A program made the position numbers and the translations under genes. From Hyphomonadaceae bacterium UBA2389 (GTDB lineage Bacteria; Pseudomonadota; Alphaproteobacteria; Caulobacterales; Aquidulcibacteraceae): a DNA stretch of 14,726 nucleotides. Numbering within the stretch: the first letter of the stretch is position 1; each line of letters starts with the position of its first letter. Where the stretch lies: NCBI GenBank assembly GCA_002343395.1, contig DDSN01000044.1:1-14726 (forward strand). The letters run 5' to 3'. The notes under the pieces are model-generated. The model did no database searches and was not told the DNA's origin. It saw only the letters and a list, made by a program, of their open reading frames with translations. Below are positions 6,082-12,763 of this stretch, in pieces.

Positions 6082-6918
6082 TCAGCGCTTCTCGGCGGCT
6101 TTCGCCTCAAGCCACAGCGCTTCCATGTCCTCCAGCGGTTGCGGGCCTGCGCGCCCAGCCTCGCGTAAGCGATCCTCGATGTGCTGGAAGCGGCGGGTGA
6201 ACTTCGCGTTCGCGCGCCGCAGCGCGTCTTCCGGGTCGACCTTGAGCTTGCGCGCTAGGTTCGCGAGCACGAAAAGCACATCGCCCATTTCCTCTGCTAT
6301 CGCGTCCTGGTCGCCGTCGGCGCGCGCCGCATTCAACTCACCCAGCTCTTCATCCAGTTTCGCAAGGACATTGTCGGCGCTCGGCCAATCAAAATTGATG
6401 CGCGCGGCGCGCTTTGTCAGCTTCTCGGCCCGCATGAGAGCGGGCAGGGCCATCGGGACATCGTCCAAAAGCGATGCGCCTTTGGCGGCGCGCTTCTCCG
6501 CCTTCATCGCTTCCCAAGCCTGGGTCTGCTGCTCGGCCGTGCGCTCAACTCGTTCGCCAAACACGTGCGGGTGGCGCTCCGTCATTTTTGCCGCGAGCGC
6601 AAACGCGACATCGGCGAAATCAAAGGCGGCCGCTTCCTCGGCCATGCGCGCATGAAACGCCACCTGGAAAAGCAAGTCGCCCAGCTCCTCCTTTAGCGCC
6701 GCCATGTCGGCGCGCTCGATGGCGTCGGCCACTTCGTAGGCTTCCTCGATTGTGTAGGGCGCGATCGTCGCGAAGTTCTGGTCCAGGTCCCAAGGGCACC
6801 CGCGCACTGGGTCGCGCAGAGCGGCCATGACATCCAGCACCGCCTGGATCGCGTGTCCGTTGCGCAGGGGGGAGTCAGCTTCATTTTCCGTCGTGTTTTT
6901 ATGGGGTTGGAGCGACAT
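6082..6918 (-). CDS. mazG: nucleoside triphosphate pyrophosphohydrolase MazG
   Basis: The protein has 278 aa, the size of full two-domain MazG. It hydrolyses (d)NTPs to NMP plus pyrophosphate to clear damaged or excess nucleotides and, in some bacteria, lowers ppGpp. The first MazG domain holds CPWDLDQ (41-47), IEEAYEV (57-63; E58, E59, E62) and EELGD (77-81). The second holds DEELGEL (189-195) and EEMGD (209-213). Both metal-binding EExxE/EExxD sets are therefore intact. The ATG at 6918 gives a 20-residue polar leader before the conserved core; the Shine-Dalgarno there is weak. It follows the MBL hydrolase by 43 bp on the same strand. In many alphaproteobacteria mazG instead follows hflX directly, so its position and orientation here look rearranged. 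Confidence 0.94.
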   Translation of the reverse strand: MSLQPHKNTTENEADSPLRNGHAIQAVLDVMAALRDPVRGCPWDLDQNFATIAPYTIEEAYEVADAIERADMAALKEELGDLLFQVAFHARMAEEAAAFDFADVAFALAAKMTERHPHVFGERVERTAEQQTQAWEAMKAEKRAAKGASLLDDVPMALPALMRAEKLTKRAARINFDWPSADNVLAKLDEELGELNAARADGDQDAIAEEMGDVLFVLANLARKLKVDPEDALRRANAKFTRRFQHIEDRLREAGRAGPQPLEDMEALWLEAKAAEKR

Positions 6919-6961
6919 GAAGAACTCGCATAAGATGTATTATGGGCAGTGGTAGTGGGGC

Positions 6962-7777
6962 TTAGATTTCGATGTCGGCGCGCCAACCATCGTAGGCGGG
7001 TTCGACGCCCTGTGGCAGCCTCGCCTTCAGGGCCTCGTAGTCGAGGTCGATGTGCATGTTGGTGAGCACGGCGCAATTTGGCCGAACACGCGCGATCCAT
7101 TCCAGGGTTAGACCGACATGGGCGTGCGTGGGGTGAGGCGTCTCTCGCAAGGCGTCGACGACCCAGAGCGATAAGCCAGACAGCATCGCCCATGTCGTTT
7201 CCGGCATCGCCACCACATCGTTGGAATAAGCGAAGGCGCCGGCGCGAAAGCCGAGCGAACGAGAAAAACCGTGATCCTGTTCGAGCGGCGTTATCTCAAG
7301 CGGTCCACCTGGGCCATCGATCGTCACTGGCACCAGCGGCGACAAGTGGCCGCCATCGCGCGCGATAGAGGGATAGCCGCCCTTGCCTTCGAACGCATAG
7401 CCGAAGCGCTTCATGAATGTTTGGCGCGTCGGTTCGTCCAGCCAGACCGGCAGCGCTCGGCGCTGTTTGATGAAAAACGCGCGGATGTCGTCGAACCCGT
7501 TGGTTTGGTCCGCGTGGTCGTGACTGATCAGGACCGCATCGAGATGTGACGGCCGCGCTGCGGCGAGTTGGGAGCGCAAATCCGGCGGTGTGTCGATCAA
7601 AACGGTCGTGGCTTCATGCGCCTCCCCAGCGTTTCCCCGCCACTTCTGCAGCAACAAACCGCAACGCGAACGCCTGTTCCTTGGATCATTGGGATCGCAT
7701 GCGCCCCAATCGCCAGTGGCGCGCGGAACGCCGCCCGATGAGCCGCATCCAAGGATCGTGACGCGGAGCCTTCCCAT
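6962..7777 (-). CDS. MBL-fold metallohydrolase, PhnP-like
   Basis: The 271-aa protein belongs to the metallo-beta-lactamase-fold family that commonly follows tatD in alphaproteobacteria. It is related to PhnP phosphodiesterase and RNase Z-type hydrolases. ILGCGSSGGVPR (8-19) is the N-terminal signature. The metal motif is SHDHADQTNG (85-94): H86, H88 and D90 are present, but the last position is Q91 instead of the usual His. Further candidate ligands are H169 (EQDHG), D187 (AYSNDV), D208 (VVDALR), H220 (HAHVG) and H242 (MHIDLDY). The ATG at 7777 shares one base with the tatD stop (TAATG), indicating coupling. The substrate is unknown, and the local context of TatD nuclease and MazG hints at nucleic-acid or nucleotide hydrolysis (inference). 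Confidence 0.87.
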   Translation of the reverse strand: MGRLRVTILGCGSSGGVPRATGDWGACDPNDPRNRRSRCGLLLQKWRGNAGEAHEATTVLIDTPPDLRSQLAAARPSHLDAVLISHDHADQTNGFDDIRAFFIKQRRALPVWLDEPTRQTFMKRFGYAFEGKGGYPSIARDGGHLSPLVPVTIDGPGGPLEITPLEQDHGFSRSLGFRAGAFAYSNDVVAMPETTWAMLSGLSLWVVDALRETPHPTHAHVGLTLEWIARVRPNCAVLTNMHIDLDYEALKARLPQGVEPAYDGWRADIEI

Positions 7778-8559
7778 TACGCGGGTCTCGCGATCTGCGG
7801 AAACAAGCGGAAAAAATTCTCCGCGAGCAGGGCGCTCCCCTCCCCCTCTTCGAGCCCCCGTAGGCGAAGCAGGTAGGCTTGAACATCGGCGACATGGGCT
7901 GGCTCACACCGTTGACCGCGATGCGGAACCGGGGCGAGGTATGGGCAGTCGGTTTCGACGATGATGCGATCCAAAGGAACATCGCGCGCGACAGCGCGCA
8001 CATCTTCCGCGTTTTTGAAGGTGAGAATGCCTGAGAAGGAAATGTAGGCCCCCAGCGCGAGGGCGCGGCGCGCTAACGCGGCGCCGCTCGTGTAGCAGTG
8101 CAACAGGATGCGAAGGGGCCCCTTCCCCGCCTCTTCCTCCAACAAGTCGCCCATCGCCTCGTCCGCCTCACGCGTATGGATGATCAAGGTTTTGTCCAAC
8201 CGGCGGGCGGCCTCGGCGTGGACGCGGAACACACGCATCTGGTCCTCGAAACCACTGTGCTTGTAGTATTGATCGAGGCCAGTCTCGCCCACGCCCACCA
8301 CTTTGGGATGAAGGCCTAATTCAACCAAGCGATCGGCGGAGAGTTCTCCGTGGTCCTTCGCATAATGCGGGTGAGCGCCGACGCTCGCATAGATGTCCGC
8401 GTGCGCCTCCGCGATCGCGACGACGTGCGCGAAGTTCTCGATTTTGTCGCAGATAGTGAGCATCCGCGCCACGCCCGCCTGACGCGCGCGTGCGATCACC
8501 GCGTCGCGATCCTCGGCGAACGCGGGATGGTGCAAATTGACGTGGCTATCGATCAGCAT
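7777..8559 (-). CDS. tatD: TatD-family metal-dependent hydrolase / DNase
   Basis: The 260-aa protein is an amidohydrolase-fold TatD family member, with 3'-5' exonuclease activity in the studied homologues. MLIDSHVNLHHPAF (1-14) carries the first metal motif, although the usual DxHxH reads DSHVN, with N in place of the second His. GVGETGLDQYY contains the bridging Glu, IIHTREADE and LLHCYTS supply further histidines, and IIVETDCPYLAP the conserved Asp. The ATG at 8559 is chosen because the conserved family N-terminus starts exactly there; the open frame further upstream is holB in another frame. It lies 7 bp after the holB stop and overlaps the next gene by one base. The H-to-N change occurs in part of this family, so activity should not be assumed lost. 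Confidence 0.93.
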   Translation of the reverse strand: MLIDSHVNLHHPAFAEDRDAVIARARQAGVARMLTICDKIENFAHVVAIAEAHADIYASVGAHPHYAKDHGELSADRLVELGLHPKVVGVGETGLDQYYKHSGFEDQMRVFRVHAEAARRLDKTLIIHTREADEAMGDLLEEEAGKGPLRILLHCYTSGAALARRALALGAYISFSGILTFKNAEDVRAVARDVPLDRIIVETDCPYLAPVPHRGQRCEPAHVADVQAYLLRLRGLEEGEGSALLAENFFRLFPQIARPA

Positions 8560-8566
8560 GGACGGG

Positions 8567-9568
8567 TCATCGCCGCGGCGCCGCCGCGCGGTCAAGCACG
8601 CTGACCGCGCGCGCGAGCGCGTGGCGCGGGTCCATATCGAGGCCCTCCGCCTCCTGCCGCAACGTTTCCAGCGCCGACCACGCCTCCGCCCAGACATCGG
8701 CGGTTTGCGCCGCGCCGGCAGCGCGACACCACTCGCCGGCGAGTTCGAGCACGGTCGCCAAGCGCTCGAACGGTTCGCCAGAGAGTTTTTCATAGAGCGT
8801 GTTCAAAATCGGGCCTGCTTCACCGCGCGCGACCGCGCTTTGAATTCGCTCAGGGCGAATGGCGCTCGCATCGAGGCCTTGGCCCGCCAGCGCGATCGCC
8901 CGCCCTGGCCTGCCCTTGGCGAGCGCGATCAACGCCTCGTCGCCCGCACCCATCAACGCTTGGCGTACGTCTTCGTCGGCAAGCGGGCGTAAGGCGAGTC
9001 GGCGGCAACGGGACCGGATTGTCGCCAGCGCGGCGCCGGGAGCGTGACAGATCAAGATCAACACAGAGCGCGCGGGCGGTTCCTCAAGCGTTTTGAGGAT
9101 CGCGTTCGCCGCGTTGCGATTGAGATCGTCAACAGCGTCGATGATGGCGACCCGCATGCCGCCTTCCGATGGGGCGAGGGCGAAGAAGTGTCCCAACTCG
9201 CGCGCATCGTCGACGCTGATCTCGCGCCGCGGCTTTCCGCGATCGTTCAGTCCGCGACGAAGCACGAACAGGTCCGGGTGCGACAACGCCGCGATACGCC
9301 GCGCCACAACGCACTCTGGATCGACATCAAGCGGTCGCGAACCGCTGGTCGCGGCGCCGAGTGCAACACGGGCGAAACGATACGCGAGCGTCGCTTTGCC
9401 GACGCCCTTTGGTCCCGACAAAAGCCATGCGTGATGCATCCGCCGCCCAGAAAGCGCATCGGCGATGGCGTGTTCCTGATCGTGATGGCCAAGGAAATGG
9501 AACGTCGAGCGCGGGTGCGGCGCGCCGGGTTCCTGGTCGGTTTCGATCTGAGGTTTTTCGGTCTTCAC
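8567..9568 (-). CDS. holB: DNA polymerase III subunit delta'
   Basis: The 333-aa protein is the delta' stator of the clamp loader, which loads the beta clamp with delta and tau/gamma. FLGHHDQEHAIADAL (25-39), a P-loop-like GPKGVGKAT (52-60), DAVDDLN (144-150), ILKTLEEPP (157-165) and the SRC motif (186-188) are typical of alphaproteobacterial HolB. The zinc-binding cysteine cluster of gamma/tau is absent, as expected here. The start is GTG at 9568, which forms a GTGA overlap with the tmk stop. The extreme N-terminus is polar and probably disordered. The stop is only 7 bp from tatD; many alphaproteobacteria have metG in this position. Confidence 0.92.
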   Translation of the reverse strand: MKTEKPQIETDQEPGAPHPRSTFHFLGHHDQEHAIADALSGRRMHHAWLLSGPKGVGKATLAYRFARVALGAATSGSRPLDVDPECVVARRIAALSHPDLFVLRRGLNDRGKPRREISVDDARELGHFFALAPSEGGMRVAIIDAVDDLNRNAANAILKTLEEPPARSVLILICHAPGAALATIRSRCRRLALRPLADEDVRQALMGAGDEALIALAKGRPGRAIALAGQGLDASAIRPERIQSAVARGEAGPILNTLYEKLSGEPFERLATVLELAGEWCRAAGAAQTADVWAEAWSALETLRQEAEGLDMDPRHALARAVSVLDRAAAPRR

Positions 9569-10179
9569 AAGCGGGCCTCGATCGCGGCGAGCGCGGCATC
9601 GAGCACCACCTTGGGGCCGAGTTCAGCGTTGATAACGACGCATCGTTCTGGCTCACGCGCGGCTATGGCGAGAAACTCAGCGCGCACGCGGGCGTGAAAG
9701 GCCCCGCCTTTTCGCTCGAAGCGATCCTCGCCGATTTCGGCGCCGCGTGAACGGGTGAGACCAGCTTTTGGATCGAGATCCAGGATCAACGTGAGATCCG
9801 GCCTTTCAGCGGCGATGAGCGCGTTGAGGGCGTCCAGAACGGCGCCGTCCAAGCCGCCGGCGCCGACCTGATAGGCGCGAGTCGAATCCACGTAGCGATC
9901 GCAAAGGACCCAAGAGCCGCGCGCGAGCGCCGGGCGGATCGTGTGTGTGAGATGGTTCAGACGCGCGGCTGTCAGCAACAGGCTTTCCTCAAGCGCGCTC
10001 CAACGGCCCTCGTCTCCCTGAACAAGCAGGGCGCGAATGGCGTCGGCGCCCGGAGCGCCGCCGGGCTCGCGGGTGGTTAGAACCTCCAAGCCACGCGCGC
10101 GCAGCGCATCGCCCAATCCGCGCTGCAGCGTTGACTTGCCAGCGCCTTCACCGCCTTCGAGCGTGATGAACGTTCCCAC
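9565..10179 (-). CDS. tmk: thymidylate kinase
   Basis: The 204-aa protein phosphorylates dTMP to dTDP in the cytoplasm, an essential step to dTTP. The P-loop is GGEGAGKST (9-17). TREPGG (36-41) contacts the substrate, CDRYVDST (93-100) is the DRY region, and the LID region RSRGAEIGEDRFER lies near 142-155. The start is GTG at 10179, 4 nt after the carboxypeptidase stop. An ATG at 10187 overlapping that stop is out of frame, so GTG is the only sensible start that keeps the GTFITLEGGEG N-terminus. The Shine-Dalgarno is weak, so translation may depend on reinitiation from the upstream gene. Confidence 0.95.
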   Translation of the reverse strand: MGTFITLEGGEGAGKSTLQRGLGDALRARGLEVLTTREPGGAPGADAIRALLVQGDEGRWSALEESLLLTAARLNHLTHTIRPALARGSWVLCDRYVDSTRAYQVGAGGLDGAVLDALNALIAAERPDLTLILDLDPKAGLTRSRGAEIGEDRFERKGGAFHARVRAEFLAIAAREPERCVVINAELGPKVVLDAALAAIEARL

Positions 10180-10183
10180 GGGG

Positions 10184-11365
10184 TCATTCAGCGCCGAATA
10201 GCGTCAGACGCAAGCCTTCCCATGCGCGGGAGAACCAGTTCGCGCGCCCGACCCGTCGTCCGGCCGCGAGCGGAAACTCCTGTGTTTGAAAGCCTGGTCC
10301 CTCAACAACTAGGCGCGCCACCACGTCGCCCTCGCGCACCGGGCTCGGAAGCGGGCCGGTGTAGACGATGTGGGCGGACAGCCCTTGCTGCACGGCGCGC
10401 GTCCCCCCGACGACAATGTCGCTTTGCGCCACGAGCGGAACGGCCCGCCGTCCGCCAAGACGCACGCGCGCCTCGCCGACGACATCGCCCGCCGCCGCAA
10501 GGCGTGTGACGCTGTAGTCATAGAACGCCGCGCGCATGAGCCGCTGTGCCTCGCTGGCGCGCGCGGCCATCGTCGGCAAGCCGTTGAACACGATTATGCG
10601 GCGCTCGCCGTTGAGCATCGCCGAGCCAACAAGCCCGTACCCGGAATCGTCCGTATGACCTGTCTTCACGCCGTCCGCGCCTTGGAACGCGCCGAGCAGC
10701 GGATTGCGATTCTGCTGGGTGCGATTGTTGTAGGTGAACTCACGCTCCGAATAGGTCCGGTAGAACTCCGGGTAGGTGACGATCAGATGGCGCGCCAAGC
10801 GGCCGAGGTCGGCGGTGCTGATGCGCTGCTCGGGATCGTCCACGCCTGTCGCGTTTCTGAAGCGCGCCGAGCGCAATCCCAATTCCTGCGCCCTTCTATT
10901 CATCAGCGCGACGAACGCCTGCTCGGACCCGGCTATGCCTTCGGCGAGCACCACGCAGGCGTCATTCGCCGAGACGATGACGGCCCCGCGCAGCAGATCG
11001 CGTACAGAGGGCGTCGAGTTGAGCGCGAGGAACATGTGCGAACCGCTCGACATCGCGCCATGCTCGCGCCAGGCGTACTCGCTCACGGGGAAACGGGTTT
11101 CCATCGTGATTTCGCCGGCCTGCAGCTGCTCGAGCACGATAAGCACGGTCATGAGCTTCGCCATCGACGCCGGCGGCACGGGTTCCTCGCATTGCTCGCA
11201 CGCCAACAGCGCGCCGGAGGCCCCATCGAGAATCGCCACGTGCTGAGCGACAGCTGGCGGAGGCGGCGCTACCGCGCGCTGACGCCGACGTTGAGCGAGG
11301 GCCGCATCGGGAAGCGAAAACAGCAAGGCTAGAGCGAGGACGCAAACGAGGCGTGGGAGGTTCAT
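10184..11365 (-). CDS. D-alanyl-D-alanine carboxypeptidase (PBP5/DacA-type)
   Basis: The 393-aa low-molecular-weight penicillin-binding protein trims the terminal D-Ala from murein pentapeptides in the periplasm. A signal peptide covers residues 1-24 (cut after AALA), followed by an Arg-rich then Pro-rich linker. The catalytic motifs are SMAK (67-70), SAN (132-134) and KTG (234-236), all intact. A PBP5 C-terminal beta domain spans about 285-375. The last 15-18 residues (NWFSRAWEGLRLTLFG) look like the amphipathic membrane-anchoring helix of this family. A CEQC pair (56-59) sits just before the active-site serine. The gene follows rlpA by 75 bp and precedes tmk, as in other alphaproteobacteria. 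I cannot decide between dacA, dacC and dacF naming. Confidence 0.94.
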   Translation of the reverse strand: MNLPRLVCVLALALLFSLPDAALAQRRRQRAVAPPPPAVAQHVAILDGASGALLACEQCEEPVPPASMAKLMTVLIVLEQLQAGEITMETRFPVSEYAWREHGAMSSGSHMFLALNSTPSVRDLLRGAVIVSANDACVVLAEGIAGSEQAFVALMNRRAQELGLRSARFRNATGVDDPEQRISTADLGRLARHLIVTYPEFYRTYSEREFTYNNRTQQNRNPLLGAFQGADGVKTGHTDDSGYGLVGSAMLNGERRIIVFNGLPTMAARASEAQRLMRAAFYDYSVTRLAAAGDVVGEARVRLGGRRAVPLVAQSDIVVGGTRAVQQGLSAHIVYTGPLPSPVREGDVVARLVVEGPGFQTQEFPLAAGRRVGRANWFSRAWEGLRLTLFGAE

Positions 11366-11404
11366 TGTGCTTCGCCGAATCGTTCTGAGGGCAATTCCTG
11401 CAAA

Positions 11405-11427
11405 GCAAACCGGCGTGGCGGGTTTGC
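11405..11427 (-). other. small hairpin between rlpA and the DD-carboxypeptidase gene
   Basis: GCAAACC (11405-11411) and GGTTTGC (11421-11427) form a 7-bp stem with a 9-nt loop, 13 nt after the rlpA stop. There is no clean U-tract after it on the minus strand, so it is at best a weak attenuator or an RNA-processing or stability element that could set different levels of the two proteins. Confidence 0.35.
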
Positions 11428-11440
11428 GTCAATAAACAGG

Positions 11441-12505
11441 TTAGCGCTGCGCGACGACGCTATCCCCAAATCCCATCGAGGCCAGGGTTTGGCGGGCGGC
11501 GTCCGCATCCTCCCGACTTGCCCAGGGGCCGACCCGGACCCGGAACAACTCTCCCCCGGAGGCGGTCGAGCGCGTGTCCACAACCACGGGCCCGGCCGCC
11601 GAGGCGCTCTCGCGCACGCGCTGGACGTTGGACATGTCCGAAAACGCCCCCACTTGGACGAAGTATCCGCCATCGGCGGTCGCTGGCGACACGCGCGGAG
11701 CCTCGGCGAGGTCGGTGCGCCCTTCTGGCTCGGGCGGCGGAAGCAAGGACGCGGGCCCATCGTCGACTGGCGGCGGCGAGCTGGCTGGCGCCTCCGCTTC
11801 GACGCGACGCGGGGCGGGCCCAAGATAGCGCACATGGACCTGCGTCTGGCCTTGGGTCTCAAATCCGAGCGCGCGCGCCGCTCCTCTGGACAAATCGATC
11901 AGCCGCCCGCGGGCGAACGGGCCCCGGTCTGTGACCCGCACAATCAGTTCGCGACCGTTCGCGAGGTTGGTCACTTGCACCAAACTGTTCAGAGGCAAGG
12001 TCGGGTGGGCGGCGGTCAGGCCGTCTTGATCGAAAATTTCGCCATTGGCCGCGCGTTGGCCGTGGAACTGGGGACCATACCATGAAGCCGTCCCTGTTTC
12101 GGAATAGCCTGGTTCTGGGGTGGGCACGTAGACACGCCCGTTCGCCTCGTAAGGCGGCCCCACCTGCTCGGTCGCCAGCCATTCTGGACGTTGCCCACGC
12201 GGGGCCTGCGTCTCCTCCGCGCGACTCGGCGCGACCACGAGCGGCGCTTGCGGTTGGCGGCGCGCGGTGCTGGGAACGCGCCGGACATCGATCACCGCTT
12301 GGCCGGCGCGGCTCTGGGCGCCATAGCCATAGGACGCATCGTCGCCGCCAGTGAGGCTCGCTGTTTGGACCGGCATCGACGCCGCCTCGGCGGCGGTCGG
12401 GCGCTGACCCTGCCCAGCGTACACGATGGGCGCCTGAGCTGCGGCCGTACCGCAGACCCCAAACGCGAGCGCGCTCACGAGCGCAATTTCCAGACCCCGA
12501 GCCAT
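11441..12505 (-). CDS. rlpA: RlpA-like septal lytic transglycosylase with SPOR domain
   Basis: The protein has 354 aa. RlpA cleaves glycan strands lacking stem peptides and is drawn to the septum by its SPOR domain. Residues 1-23 are a signal peptide (GTAAAQ cut site). A low-complexity linker covers about 24-130. The double-psi beta-barrel is at about 137-228, with GTASWYGPQFHG (138-149), NGEIFDQDGLTAAHPTLP (154-171; E156, D159, H167) and VTDRGPF (191-197). A Pro-rich linker follows, then the SPOR domain from YFVQVGAFSD (281-290) to the C-terminus. The only early cysteine, C18 in AFGVC, does not form a good lipobox, so unlike E. coli RlpA it is probably not a lipoprotein. The ATG at 12505 has AAGGGG about 6 nt upstream. 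It is the first gene of the long minus-strand run. Confidence 0.93.
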   Translation of the reverse strand: MARGLEIALVSALAFGVCGTAAAQAPIVYAGQGQRPTAAEAASMPVQTASLTGGDDASYGYGAQSRAGQAVIDVRRVPSTARRQPQAPLVVAPSRAEETQAPRGQRPEWLATEQVGPPYEANGRVYVPTPEPGYSETGTASWYGPQFHGQRAANGEIFDQDGLTAAHPTLPLNSLVQVTNLANGRELIVRVTDRGPFARGRLIDLSRGAARALGFETQGQTQVHVRYLGPAPRRVEAEAPASSPPPVDDGPASLLPPPEPEGRTDLAEAPRVSPATADGGYFVQVGAFSDMSNVQRVRESASAAGPVVVDTRSTASGGELFRVRVGPWASREDADAARQTLASMGFGDSVVAQR

Positions 12506-12595
12506 TCTGACCCCTTGGACGCTTCCGCGAAGGCGCCGTCATAACCCACTGCCTCTTTAGGCGGCGTAAGCTTTCATAGTTTTTTCAGGTTCACC

Positions 12596-12613
12596 AATAA
12601 CCGCCAAATAACC
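12596..12613. promoter_or_regulatory. 11-bp-period direct repeat upstream of rlpA
   Basis: AATAACC occurs at 12596-12602 and 12607-12613, spaced by GCCA, so the repeat period is 11 bp (one helical turn). Such direct repeats are the usual site layout for OmpR/PhoB-class regulators, and it loosely resembles a CtrA site (TTAA-N7-TTAA). It lies about 90 bp upstream of rlpA and about 50 bp upstream of tRNA-Ser. The rest of the 12506-12664 gap contains an A/T-rich run near 12571-12600, but no promoter that I can define. Confidence 0.3.
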
Positions 12614-12664
12614 ACAGACGCCGCTTGCTTGGCGCGCGAGTTTGCGCTCTTTGGCCCGCTTCGC

Positions 12665-12754
12665 GGATGGGTGGCCGAGTGGTTTAAGGCACCGGTCTTG
12701 AAAACCGGCGTGGGTGCAAGCCTACCGTGGGTTCGAATCCCACCCCATCCGCCA
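12665..12754 (+). tRNA. tRNA-Ser (anticodon TGA)
   Basis: The acceptor stem GGATGGG (12665-12671) pairs with CCCATCC (12744-12750). GCCGAG and the D-loop region GTGGTTTAAGGC follow. The anticodon stem CCGGT (12692-12696) pairs with ACCGG (12704-12708) around the loop CTTGAAA, with anticodon TGA at 12699-12701. A long variable arm, as expected for tRNA-Ser, fills 12709-12726. The T arm is GTGGG-TTCGAAT-CCCAC (12727-12743). The discriminator G is at 12751 and CCA is encoded at 12752-12754. It reads UCA and other UCN serine codons. Its 3' end is 9 bp from the end of the convergent dehydrogenase gene. Confidence 0.97.
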
Positions 12755-12763
12755 CTGCAGTCC

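Noticed and set aside
5699..6655. 318-aa plus-strand frame
   Set aside because: It runs across the antisense of the 129-aa gene and mazG, is Ser/Arg/Ala rich and has no motif.
8560..8793. Long N-terminal extension of tatD
   Set aside because: It lies inside holB in another frame and is Arg-rich; TatD begins at MLIDSH.
10370..11332. 320-aa plus-strand frame
   Set aside because: It is the antisense of the DD-carboxypeptidase, whose three catalytic motifs are intact.
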